From assembly GCF_000801105.2 (NCBI RefSeq), contig NC_079519.1, positions 8,802,668 through 8,866,667 on the forward strand: DNA of 64,000 nt, read 5' to 3'. Every line of letters begins with the position of its first letter. The stretch's first letter is position 1. A program made the position numbers and the translations under genes. Positions 10,739 through 21,148 of the stretch are shown here, piece after piece. Below the pieces are notes generated by a model, which worked only from the letters and a program-made list of their open reading frames with translations, was not told the origin of the DNA and ran no database searches. This DNA is from Raphanus sativus (lineage: Eukaryota > Streptophyta > Magnoliopsida > Brassicales > Brassicaceae).

Positions 10739-12720
10739 AAAAATATTTGGAAATAATAAAAATGTAAAAACTATACATTTTTCAGATAGATGTTTAATGT
10801 ACTATTTCCATTTCCTATATTATATATTTACTTTAAAATGTAAAACTATACATTTTAATATAGATGTTTAACATAGTATTTCAATTTTTTATATTGAATA
10901 TTTAGTTATTATTTATTTATTCTTATATAGTATATTTATTTGTTCTAATTTTTTTGCTTTTATATCAAATGCTAAGATTGCGATAGATGTTTAATGAAAT
11001 ATTTCTATTTCTTATGTTGTATATTTACTTATTATTTATTTTACTATTTATTTTTCAGATAGATGTTTAATGTAATTTTTCTATTCTAATATTGTATATA
11101 TACTTATTATTTTTTATTTCTTATATTATATATATACTTATCTAATATTATGATATATGTTTAATGTAATATTTTTATTTCTTATATTATATATTTAGTT
11201 ATCATTTATTTTACTATACATTTTCAAATAGATGTTTAATTTAGTTTTTCCATTTTTATATTATATTTACTTTTTGTTTATTTTCTTATTTTGTATATTC
11301 ACTTATTTTAAATTTTTTGATTTTATATCAAATGATAATATTATGATAGATCTTTAATGTAATATTTTTATTTCTTATATATTATAATTACTTATTATTT
11401 ATTTGTTCTGATAATTTATATTTATTTATTCTAAAATTAAGATAAATAATATTTCAATTTTTTTATATTTTATATTTACTTATTATTTATTTTTTCCTAT
11501 ATTTTATATTTACTTATAAAATAGTTATAAATAATAAAAATGTAAAACTATACATCTTTCATTTAGATGTTCAATGTAGTTTTTTCTTTCTTATATTGAA
11601 TATATATACTTTTCTAATTTTTTTGCTTTTATATCAAATGGTAATATTACGATAAATATTTAACGTAATATTTCTATTTTTATATTGTATATTAACTTAT
11701 TATTTATTTTACTATATATTGTTCAGATAGATGTCTAATGTAATTTTTCTATTTCTTATATTGTTTAATTACTTATTATTTATTTTTTCCTAATATTACG
11801 ATAAATTTTAAATGTAATATTTTTATTATTCCTATATTACATATTTACTTATTATTTATTTTACTATTTATTTTTTAGATAGATGTTAATTTAGTTTTTC
11901 ATTTTAATTGTATATTTACTTATTTTTTTATTTTTTCTTATATTGTATATTTACTTATTATATTTTTTGTTTTTATTTCAAATAATAAAATTATGATATA
12001 TTTTGAATGTAATATTTATATTTCTTATATTTGTTAGATAGATGTCTAAAGTTTTCTCATTTATTATATTGTATTTTTCAACAACATCTTATAGTGTATA
12101 TTTACTATTATTTATTTTTATTATATTTTATAATTAATCATTCTAATTGTTTTGCTTTTATTTTATATAAAATTGTAATATTACGATATATGTTTAATGT
12201 AATATTTATATTTATAATATTCTATATTAACTTATTATTTATTTTATTATACATTTTTCAGATAAATATTTAGTTTAATTTTTCTATTTCTTGTATATTT
12301 TTATATTTATTTTTCTTATTTTCTATATTTACTTATTTTTATATTATAATAGATATTTAATGTAATATTTTTATTTCTTATATTGTATATTTAATTATTA
12401 TTTATTTTACTCTACATTTTTCATATAGATGTATAATTTATTTTTTTATTTTTTATATTGTATATTTACTTATTTTTAATTTTTCTTATATCGTATAGTT
12501 ACTTATTCCAATTTTTTTCCTTTATATCAAATTATAATATTATGATAAATGTTTAATGTGTTTTTTATTTTTATATTTTATATTTTTATTATTTATTTTA
12601 TTATATTTTTTTAGATATACGTTTAATATAATATTTATATTTCTTATATGGTATATTTACTTATTTTTAATTTTTCTTTTTATCATATATTTACCTATTT
12701 TCAATTTTTTACTTTTTAAT
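10739..12720. repeat. AT-rich repeat segment, right copy and continuation
   Basis: 10739-11762 is the right copy of the direct repeat described at 4422-5444. The same kind of diverged unit (tatatttacttattatttattt, gatagatgtttaatgtaat) continues to about 12720. Open frames such as 12031-12273 and 12556-12804 are F/I/Y/L-rich translations of this repeat and are not genes. Confidence 0.8.
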
Positions 12721-12802
12721 AATAATGCCACGTGGCATCTTCCGGTGAATTTTTTTCTGTTGATGTGGACGCTCCATGGAGTTTCAAAAGGCTACTTTTA
12801 TT

Positions 12803-12803
12803 A

Positions 12804-12852
<49 letters not shown>
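12803..12852. repeat. (TA)n microsatellite
   Basis: About 24 uninterrupted TA dinucleotides adjoin the proposed 5' end of the Helitron. Confidence 0.95.
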
Positions 12853-12856
<4 letters not shown>

Positions 12857-13165
12857 CAACTACTTGTAACATATATGATATTGATGAAAAACTTCATGAA
12901 TAATGATTTCACGATGAAACTCTCTCCAAAACATTTGGATTGACGGACATTTATGCATGTACATTTCTCATAGAGAAGTTCTCTCCGCAGCAGACAACGA
13001 AAATATGACTTTTATTAATGTGATTTATTACGATCCGTTTAATATACATGTTTAAGAACTATTATATAGTTTTTATATCTGTGAAAGGGAAAATCTCCTT
13101 AATTATTTTCTCTATAAATTACCATTCTTTGGCAAGAAAAAATAGGAAGGAGATTTTCCATATAT
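12853..13165. other. Noncoding stretch, nothing recognised
   Basis: Mixed-composition intergenic DNA without open frames, RNA genes or recognisable terminal repeats. Confidence 0.5.
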
Positions 13166-13183
13166 TTTGTTCAATATATATAT

Positions 13184-13318
13184 ATTGAACATATATTTCC
13201 CCACTTGGCCACCGGGGCTAGCGTTAAATCGCAAGAATACGTGGGTTGCCGTCGGCCTCAGGGAGATTAGTCTTGGGCCTAGAAAGCCTTTGGATCACCC
13301 CCTGGTTAATCAAAAATA
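13184..13318 (+). mobile_element. Possible SINE-like insertion
   Basis: A GC-richer island of about 130 bp (ggccaccggggctagcg ... ggatcaccccctggttaatc) ends in a short A-run and is bracketed by aatatatatatatt on both sides (about 13170-13183 and 13316-13330). A GTGGGTTGCCGTC segment could be a decayed pol III B box. The flanking AT repeats are low complexity, so the duplication is weak evidence. No family was assigned. Confidence 0.35.
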
Positions 13319-13484
13319 TATATATATTCATTCCATATTCTATAGTATATATCTAAGCTTTCCATAATTCGAAGTTAATTAGTAATATAAAAACATCTTC
13401 GTCTCGTCTATGTTGAATCTACTTTTCATAATACAGATTTTCAGTAGATACAAGAAGAGTAGTTCATAGACTTCAAAAGGGAGG

Positions 13485-13601
13485 ATGCAGAGCTTGGAGT
13501 TAGTAATGGTTGTAGGCGCCTTGGTCTGTTCAATGATCATATTTCTTTTCTGCAGTTATATATGTTACATAAACTCTGGGGGAAATGTCGATGATTCATA
13601 A
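13485..13601 (+). CDS. Hypothetical small single-span membrane peptide, 38 aa
   Basis: The frame ATG 13485 to TAA 13599 would give MQSLELVMVVGALVCSMIIF... with one strongly hydrophobic segment covering residues about 7-30 (VVGALVCSMIIFLFCSYICY), followed by a short polar tail NSGGNVDDS. Small one-span peptides of this kind occur in plants, but I do not recognise this one, and no promoter element was identified. The region is transposon-poor. It may equally be chance. Confidence 0.3.
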   Translation: MQSLELVMVVGALVCSMIIFLFCSYICYINSGGNVDDS

Positions 13602-14526
13602 TCGTTATTGTAAGTTATTCAATGATGTTTAAATTAATAATTCTCTTTTGTGTCTTAAGCAGTTTAGTGTTGTTGGCTTATATGTATGATAGTTTATATC
13701 ATTTTTTCTCGTCAACAGTTTACTATAAAATTGATTTGTTCACAACGAAAAGAACAAAAACATCTATTGGGAATAACAATGGAAAACCATGAAAGTGTTG
13801 TCCTTAGTTTTTCTTAAACGACGAATGATCGACTGATCGTGTTGTCAAAGTAGTCATCATCTTTTGAATACGTCAAAAGAAGACAACTTAACTCGTAATA
13901 CAAATTTTCAAAAAGAACAACTAAACCTATCTATGATATTAGTCAAAAAAAAAGAACTATCTAAGATATTGTGTGTGACCTAGTTACTCCATTACATCTG
14001 CTGAAAACATAAACAAAATCAAAATTAATTTTGGTGTAAACCAAACGAAACTGACTCAGATACAAAAGAAAAAAAATATAAAATCAATTTTACAAACCAA
14101 ACCGATTCACACAAAAAAAAAACGTTCAACGGGTACATCTAATAACGAACCCAACTCTTTGTGTAGTACAGTAGTAATAGTAGTCTCTGTGGAACTCGTT
14201 TGACGAATGACGAGCTTGACCAAAACGATCCGAGCTTATATCCACCGTCAAAAAAAGGAATCATTGCTTCTCCAAACACCATCCAACCAAAAGAAAAGGT
14301 CTAGTCTTTGATCTTTTAATCCTTCAAAGATGGACCCCTCTTAAGATCTCAAAGAAAGAATCAATCTTTTGAGAGGGAGGGTCCCAGTTTTCTTTCTTCT
14401 CCAATCTTGTTTCCTTCTTGGTTCGGTGCAGAGAAACCATGTTTTGTAATTGTTTGTTTTTCTGTTTTTCCCGGGGAGAGTTTTCATTTTTATTAGTTTG
14501 GGGGTTGAATTGAAAAACTTTTATAA
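13602..14526. other. Upstream region of the Rab-GAP exon 1; no gene seen
   Basis: AT-rich to 14150, then a pyrimidine-rich stretch (14230-14480; many ctt/tct runs) that resembles a plant promoter and 5' leader for the exon starting at 14527. No canonical TATA box was singled out. Confidence 0.5.
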
Positions 14527-14616
14527 ATGTGGGGAGCAGCCGCAGAACCAGTAGATTCTTATAACCAGATTCGCCCTGAGTGCACCGATGTCCCCAATAC
14601 CAGATTCAAGATCAAA
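14527..14616 (+). pseudogene. Rab-GAP/TBC gene, exon 1 (separated from the rest)
   Basis: Exon 1 encodes 30 residues (MWGAAAEPVDSYNQIRPECT...RFKIK) and ends at a GTATGC donor. This is the N-terminus I know from plant TBC-domain Rab GTPase-activating proteins related to At5g54780. The matching second exon (GKT-S--KWQAAF type) is not downstream until 27883, more than 13 kb away, because several transposons have landed in between. The exon itself looks undamaged, but the gene is dead (see 27883-28548). Confidence 0.85.
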
Positions 14617-14789
14617 GTATGCTCTCCTTCCCTTAATACTTTGAATTGTTTCTCTGTTTTGACCAAAGCAGTTTCAAGATCAGATTCTCTTGTGTTTTCT
14701 TATTCTTCTTTATCATAAAGAGAACATAACTTCATAAACTATATAAGTGTATGTTATGTGCTTAAATGGATATATAAATATTTATAAAA

Positions 14790-17101
14790 CGGATATTTAT
14801 AAGTATTCGTTCAGTATCTTACTCGGTTTTTATAAATGGTTCTCCAGAGGGTTATATTATCCCACAGAGAGGTATCCGGCAAGGAGATCCTCTTTCTCCG
14901 TATCTATTTATTCTCTGTGCTGAGATATTGTCACATATGATACATCAAGCGATGTCGGACAGATCTTTGATCGGGATCAAAGTTGCGCTTGAGGCTACAC
15001 CTGTGAATCATCTACTCTTTGCAGATGATTCGTTATTCTTCACCCTTGCTAACCCGAAAGCAGCACGTAGACTAAAAAGAATCCTTGAAACATATATTTC
15101 TGGTCAGGCAATCAATTTGAGCAAATCTTCTATCAACTTTGGATCAAAGGTGTCTGGAGAGGTGAAAACAAGGATGAGAAATATGCTTGGCATATTTAAT
15201 GATGGAGGCATAGGTAAATACTTAGGTTTACCTGAGAATGTGGGCAGTAAGAAACGAGAAATGTTCCAATATCTGATCGACAAGGTTAAGGAAGTAACAC
15301 AAGGATGGAACCACAAATATTTATCACATGGTGGGAAGGAAGTATTGTTGAAAGCAGTGGCTTTAGCATTACCCATATTCTCGATGAATATTTTCAGATT
15401 AACAAAAGAAGTTTGTGAAGGAATTAATGGTATTCTAGCAAAATTCTGGTGGGGTTCTGGAGATAAAAAAAGGATATCACTGGTACTGTTGGAAAAGAAT
15501 AAGCAAACCAAACAGGAAGGAGGATTAGGATTTCGTGATTTGGAGAAATTCAATCAAGCTTTACTTGGGAAACAAGTATGGAGAATTCTACAGAATCCAG
15601 AGTGCTTAATGTCAAGGGTGTTAAAAGCAAGGTATTTCTCGAATGGAGATATTCTCTCAGCTACACCAAAGAAGAAAGCATCATATGTTTGGAAATCTAT
15701 ATTATATGGACGAGATTTAGTGCGCCAAGGAATGAAGTATATTATTGGTGATGGAACCCATGTAAACATCTGGTCTGATCCCTGGTTAAAAGATTACCCG
15801 CCGAGACCTCCACGATCTCGTCATGCTCAACCTGGTGTGATTAAGGTACATGAGTTATTTTCAGATAATGGAAGAATTTGGAATGAGGAAAAAATACGGG
15901 AAGTAGTTGTTGCGGAAGATGTAGAAAAAATTTTAAGTATCAAATTATGTTCCTCTGCGGAAAATGACCTATTAGGGTGGCACTACAATGAAGATGGGAT
16001 TTATTTAGTCAAGTCAGGATATTGGTTGAGTAGTCATCCACCATTAGCAGAACAGCTTCCGCCTATTCATGGGAGTAATATTCTGAAACAAAGAATTTGG
16101 AAGACAAAGGTCTCACCAAAGATCAGACATTTTCTATGGCGACTAAATTCTCGATGTTTGGCTACTAAAAGCAATCTTCATCGACGACGTATAATAAACG
16201 ACACGGAATGCCCTAGATGTTACCAAGGTGAAGAAACAGAACATCATATATTTTTTTGAGTGTCCGTATGCGAAACAAATATGGATAGCTTCTGGAGTTG
16301 CCAATGATGTAATCAACAGCTCTCATTCCTCATTTACGGAAAAAATTGAGGATGCCTAGAAGTATCTACAGCACCATCTCTAGCTCATTTTCAAGATCTA
16401 CCTATATGGATTCTATGGAGGATTTGGAAGAGTAGAAATATTCTTATATTTCAGCAAAAACAGATCCCATGGAACAAAGTCCTTCGCCTAAGTAGGGATG
16501 ATGCTCGTAATGGGAAGCTTGTAATAAACACATGGAGACACAGTCACCTACAAGATACAACAGAACAGAGGATCAACAACAGAGAGTTTGGACAAGACCT
16601 GAGGCAGGCTGGTTTAAATGCAATGTGGATGGTTCTTTTATTAATTCAGGCACACCAGCACAAGCAGGATGGCTTATTAGAGATTCAATGGGAACATTTA
16701 AGGGAGCATCTCAAAGTAAAGGACAGAAAATCAATAATGCATTTGAATGCGAATTTCAAGCAATGATCATGGCAATGCAACATTATTGGTCTCAAGGTTA
16801 TACTAAAGTTATATTGGAAGGAGATTGCAAGAAGATTATAAACATCCTCAATGGCAAGATACTACAGTTTGAAGGATATAATTGGAAGCGAGAAGCTCTT
16901 CGGTGGAAAGCAAAATTTTCAGACATGTTTTAGTTGGATACAACGATCTTGCAACAGGGTTGCAGATAATCTGGCTACAAGACCATTACCGAACAATACA
17001 AGTTTCTGTCATTTCAATTACATACCGTCCTTTGCAACGAATAATTTGCATAGATATTTTGTAAACTCTTACAATTATTAATAAAATCAGGGTTATAAAA
17101 A
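14790..17101 (+). mobile_element. L1-like LINE, 5'-truncated, 2.3 kb
   Basis: A 14-bp target-site duplication AAATATTTATAAAA flanks it (14776-14789 and 17102-17115). The left end falls inside the reverse transcriptase domain, the right end has an A-rich tail after aataaaatcagggttat. The content is RT C-terminus, zf-RVT and an RNase H-like domain. Truncation at the 5' end is usual for target-primed reverse transcription. It sits in the first intron of the broken Rab-GAP gene. Confidence 0.9.
14803..16933 (+). pseudogene. LINE reverse transcriptase/zf-RVT/RNase H remnant
   Basis: The frame is open from about 14803 (SYSVFINGSPEG, then RGIRQGDPLSPYLF) and holds the RT catalytic FADDS motif (about 15020), the long linker and a zf-RVT segment (CPRCYQGEETEHH). 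It is broken at about 16252 by an extra T in a T-run, so the frame stops at 16259. An RVT_3/RNase H-like domain follows at 16532-16933 (CNVDGSF, AFECEFQAM, LEGDC), and a second frame change near 16910 moves the tail into 16851-17081. Not functional. Confidence 0.88.
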
Positions 17102-17115
17102 AAATATTTATAAAA

Positions 17116-17732
17116 TGAATAAATTCTAATTAGTTAAAGTGTTGTTTTTATTTGTTGATTTTTTAACAATTTTCTTACTCAAATGTATGAAAACAATAAA
17201 ATGCAATGTTAATTTAGATTATGTTGTTATCTCAACTAAATATGCAATTTCATGTATAAAAGTTCAGTTCGATTCAATTTTTATTTTTGGGTATATTGAG
17301 ATGAGTCTATTTTAATTGAATCATAATTTATTTTAGTTTTTCAACATATTGAAGTCAAGTATTTTTAAATTTTTTTAGTTTGATTCATCGGATTATTTTT
17401 AAATATACTCTATAGCGATTTGTATAATTTAATATATATTAATTTATGAAGAAAAGAAAAATGAAAATGAAGTGTTAATGTAATAGAGTTGCATTAGCCA
17501 ATATAATAAATGATATTCTTAAAATCAATACACATGTTTAAATATTCATAAAATAAATTAATCAAATCATTTTCATTTGTTTAAAACAAAGTTTTGAAAT
17601 TATTATATTTTAAATTAACTTATTATCTTAGTTTGATATATAATTTTAGGTACAAAAATTTATACCAATTTGACTATTTATTTTAACATCATGAATTGAA
17701 ACTATTCATGTAAACTGATTAACTTTTTTTCT
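17116..17732. other. AT-rich stretch, part of the disrupted Rab-GAP intron or older insertions
   Basis: No coding frames, RNA genes or clear repeat termini were seen. Confidence 0.45.
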
Positions 17733-18000
17733 TAGGGCTGGGCAATCGGAGTCTAATTCGGATTTTGGTTCTGGTTCATTCGGATTTCGTGTATACTAAT
17801 TCATGAATTTCACCCTCATTCGGATATTAAAAAATTGTGGGTCGAGTTCAGTTCGTGCTTGTTTAGTCGGGTTTAGTTCGGATTTAGTTACATGTCTAAG
17901 TTATGGTTAAATCCAGAATAATTTCAGTTTTGGATATTAATCAGGTTATAAGTTCTAAAGATATTAATTTTTGTTTGATTGAACTCAATATATTTCCAAT
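17733..18000 (+). mobile_element. Degenerate hAT MITE end, same family as 41512-42210
   Basis: Starts TAGGGCTGGGCAATCGG and continues with attcgg/ttcgg-type repeats, resembling the left terminus of the MITEs at 2911 and 41512. No matching right terminus or target duplication was found, so it is a fragment and its right limit is arbitrary. Confidence 0.45.
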
Positions 18001-18549
18001 TTTTTTTAAAAAAATATTGTTTATGTAGCATCCTCAAACCATGTTATTGTCTCTCAAATAAACCTTGGGAGTCTCTCAAAATAATTTTAAGAGACTCGTC
18101 TATCAACCATATGACATTTACACTTGAACTATACTTGAAAACATCATACATATCATGATTCATGAGAAACCAAAGCCTTGTGTGAACGAGAAATATACAA
18201 AAAGAAATAAACAAAATTAAAATTAAAACCATAAACTCAATAAACGTCAAAAAACACTATTTAAACTTTTAAAATTAACATCACTGTTTAAACTCTAGAA
18301 ACAAACTTATTTACAATGGAATCTCCAATGCAATTTACAAAATATTAACATTAGTACTGACCAAATACCAAAATATATATTAGACAAAGTTTTTGAGTTA
18401 ATTATTTATGTAATAGATAACTGTTTTAGGTATTCAATAATATATTAGTGTAACTTGGATAGATATTAGGGATTGGATCGGGTTCGAGTATCACTTAAGG
18501 ATCTATCGTTTCCGTTCAGTTTCTTATTACTAAGCTTCTACTCTCTATC

Positions 18550-20624
18550 AGTTGGTATCAGAGACAAAACGATCCAATCATGAATAGATCTTCTATCATG
18601 TCATCGAAAAAGAATCTGCAACAACTTAAAGGATGAGCAAGTTGTTATTTTGCGAGAAATAATGACAAGTTTGAACAAGACCTTTGTGCAAAGTTACAAT
18701 ATTCGATAGAATCATTCCTACATGCGATTGTGAGATAACAAACTAAGTCCCACATTGAAAAAATAGACAAAGAGTGTCTAATATATAAAGAGATTTCCAA
18801 CTTTAATAGTACAAGCATTTTAGGATGGAAACCAAAAGTAAATCCATGCGGGCTTGCCATTAAGGCCCAAAATGGACAATATCGTACTAATCGGATAATA
18901 GAGAGTTGGACATGGGTTTGACAATCTCAACAATTGGTATCAGAGCGGTTGACGAGAAATCTGCAAGAATATCTAAATATCTTTCGAGAGATGAATGGTA
19001 TATTCTATGAGTTAGGAATGAGAGGTGTGTGTGAGGCAGATATCAAGTTAAAATATCCTCGAAGTCAGTTGTGGGACACGAGATGAATGTGATCCTTAGT
19101 TTGAGGGGGAGAATGTGAGATAACAAATTAAATCCCACATTGGAAAATTAGATAAAGAGTGTCTAATATATAAAGAGATGTCCAACTCTAATAGTACGAG
19201 ACCTTTTGGGATGAAAACCAAAAGTAAATCCATGCGGGCTTGCCATTAAAGCCCAAAGTGGACAATATCGTACTAATCGGATAATAAAGAATTGGACATA
19301 GGTTTGACAATCCCAACAGCAGTAACCCATGTACACCAAAAACTTTATATTTCCCAACCAGATGACGTGTCCTTCATCGAAAAAGCTGAAGAAGGTACCG
19401 ATCTTCTCAGAGAGATCCACGAGGATCTAATCTTTGATGTGTATGAAGATGAAACTTTTACTCCAGAGCCTATTGACATCGTCGTCGATCTAATCATACA
19501 TGTCAGGCACGATGAAGATTTTCCCTGTGAAGTAGATCATCAAACGACATCAAACTCACTGGAATTCAAGAGGTGAAAGACAGGAAAATTGGAGCAACAA
19601 AACATGTTGTTACTAAGGACGAGCCTCCTGATCGAGGTTGCATCAACAACTTGTTTTGTGGCAGTGAGAATGATAATTTAATGGATGTCTACGGTTCACC
19701 CATTTATGAAATCTATGAACAAATTGCTGACTTCTCCACTTATCACTGTCCAATCCTTGAGATCAGGGACGATGAAGATCGTAGCTATTGCTTCTATCCT
19801 AGAAGAGACATAGAGATGGTGGAATGTATAGAGAAGATGGACATAAAACGTTCACCAATGGAACATGTTCGTGTTCAAAACTCACTAAAGGCAATGAATG
19901 GAGATGAATATATGGTTAAAATAAGTCGAGACATTGGTGGTGGTGTTGGTAATCATCGCCTGCATGGCAATAGAAATCCTCCAGATCAAGGCCGAGCCAA
20001 AAGTTTCTTTGCAAATCATCATCGAGAAGCCAATAACGAGACACCAGATCAGGGTCAAACCAACAATTTGTTTAGTCGAAGTGAGGAATATTTTTCTAAA
20101 CAGAGCTGCGTAGATCGTGTGGTATCGACAATATACTGGTTGTGATAATCTTTTTTTTTTTATTATACAGAGGTATCCTGGCCCCCACCTAAGTAGTTCC
20201 AGACTAGTCACGTGTTTGCAGCCTACGTTTTTGGCCCACGTTGTGATAATCATCGAACTTGACTCAAGTTCTTTTTATCTATAGTTACTTGAGCTGCGGA
20301 ATCATGGTTGTCATAATTTTTTTTTTCTTGGAGTTATTTGTCGAGATGAAATAAGAAGTGAAGATGTTTGTGCGGGCTACATGACAAATCAGAAGGATAT
20401 TTGCAGTTCAACAATGGAATTCCTGATTGTGTCGTCGTCTCGTCAATGTGAAGTCTCCGATGGGGCTATGTTTCGCTTAAAATCCATTAAGTGGTACATG
20501 ATCGTTGAGGTTTTTGACAGAAAGAAGAAGTATATGGTGGATATACGTGTTGCAAGTAGCACAATCATGTGGCTGTTGTCACGTGAACTTATGTGGAAGT
20601 CTTATATAACCCGTAGTTCCATGC
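18550..20624 (+). mobile_element. Remnant of an unidentified LTR element (host of the TRIM and chromovirus)
   Basis: A primer-binding-like TGGTATCAGAGAC (18553-18565, initiator-tRNA-Met type) follows ...ctctatca at 18550, as at an LTR/internal junction. Two degraded frames follow the TRIM: 19292-19576 and 19573-20145, shifted relative to each other, both acidic (DDEDR, EIRDDEDRSYCFYP, repeated P-DQG-NNLF motif). The last two copies (DRGCINNLFCGSE, DQGQTNNLFSRSE) suggest an internal repeat. I do not recognise the protein; it may be a gag-like or non-autonomous element product. No LTR pair was located. Confidence 0.4.
18729..19318 (+). mobile_element. TRIM (terminal-repeat retrotransposon in miniature), 590 bp
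   Basis: Two 204/205-bp LTRs (18729-18932 and 19114-19318), both TGTGAGATAACAA...CAACA, flank only 181 bp of internal DNA. The internal region begins with the primer-binding site TGGTATCAGAGC (18935-18946, complementary to initiator tRNA-Met) and ends with a purine tract TTTGAGGGGGAGAA (19100-19113). No coding capacity, as expected for TRIMs. The flanking pentamers (GCGAT, GCAGT) are not identical, so a clean target duplication is not seen. Confidence 0.9.
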
Positions 20625-20629
20625 GTTTC

Positions 20630-21041
20630 TCATAGGTTCAAGAAGGCGTATGTTCGGAAGAAGAGGAGTGTTGAGGTGAAAGAAGCCGTGGAAGACAAGG
20701 GAAGTGATTCATTTGTTGAACCTTCGGAGTAGAAAAGAGTCTTTGAAGAAATAAAGGAGAGTGGAGAGCCTCGGTTGGAAGAAGAGGTTTAGCAGTTACA
20801 GATTTGAATTGTTTTAGCTATTATAAAAGGAAGTAGTCATTTTTTTTGAGTTTTATGCTTTGTATGTTGTAACTCTGAGACGATATGAGTCTAGAGGGAT
20901 CAGTCGCCATGAGACTGACGATAGAGACGAACTCGTGATGAGAGTGAGTCGATATCGTACTTCAAAGCTGTAAACACTTCTTTATTCAAAGTAATACAAG
21001 AGTTGAGCATTTACAAGAGTTCGATAAAGTTGAATCTACCA
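20630..21041 (+). repeat. Chromovirus 5' LTR
   Basis: 412 bp, matching 25780-26188 except for a handful of substitutions and small indels, chiefly around 20839 and 20972. Because the pol reading frame ends inside the 3' LTR, this copy also contains the last 34 or so codons of pol. Confidence 0.92.
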
Positions 21042-21042
21042 T

Positions 21043-21103
21043 TGGTGCGGTGAGCGTGGATCGAACACGCGACCTTCAGCTAGTACTTGAGGAGATCGAG
21101 CTA
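21043..21103 (+). promoter_or_regulatory. Primer-binding site with extended tRNA-antisense plus copied gag fragment
   Basis: Immediately after the LTR, 21043-21079 read in reverse complement form the 3' part of a tRNA: a variable-loop stretch, a 5-bp T stem (GCGTG/CACGC) around TTCGATC, an acceptor strand and a terminal CCA. Ordinary primer sites match about 12-18 nt; this one covers 37. The next bases, 21077-21103, are an exact 27-bp copy of gag sequence 21221-21247, and then ctaccattggtgcgg of the LTR/PBS junction occurs again (about 21101-21115). The tRNA species was not determined. Confidence 0.7.
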
Positions 21104-21148
21104 CCATTGGTGCGGAGAAACTGATCGGAGCCAACGCGATACGTAAGG

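Larger units (their letters stand above)
2882..12806 (-). mobile_element. Helitron, minus orientation, with nested insertions
   Basis: The 3' terminus is at 2882-2910: CTAG (2882-2885) and a hairpin ACCCGTCC / TAC / GGGCGGGT (2892-2910). Read on the minus strand this is the classic Helitron 3' end. A decayed helicase C-terminus lies just inside, in the expected orientation. The proposed 5' end is near 12780-12806, where the minus strand reads ...ACTAATAAAAGTAGCC..., typical of crucifer Helitron 5' ends; the first bases have been overrun by a TA microsatellite. Inside are a hAT MITE (2911-3532), AT-rich repeat DNA and a MULE insertion (5445-10738). The 5' boundary is approximate. Confidence 0.6.

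Noticed and set aside
4422..11762. The two 1.02-kb AT-rich direct repeats as LTRs of a retrotransposon
   Set aside because: No TG...CA ends, no primer site or purine tract inside, no short target duplication outside, and the right copy continues into more of the same repeat.
12031..12804. Hydrophobic ORFs that look like membrane proteins
   Set aside because: They are translations of AT-rich repeat DNA, rich in F, I, Y and L without any other feature.
21043..21079. A tRNA gene on the minus strand
   Set aside because: Only the 3' part of a tRNA is present, it carries a CCA that nuclear plant tRNA genes do not encode, and it lies exactly at the primer-binding site.
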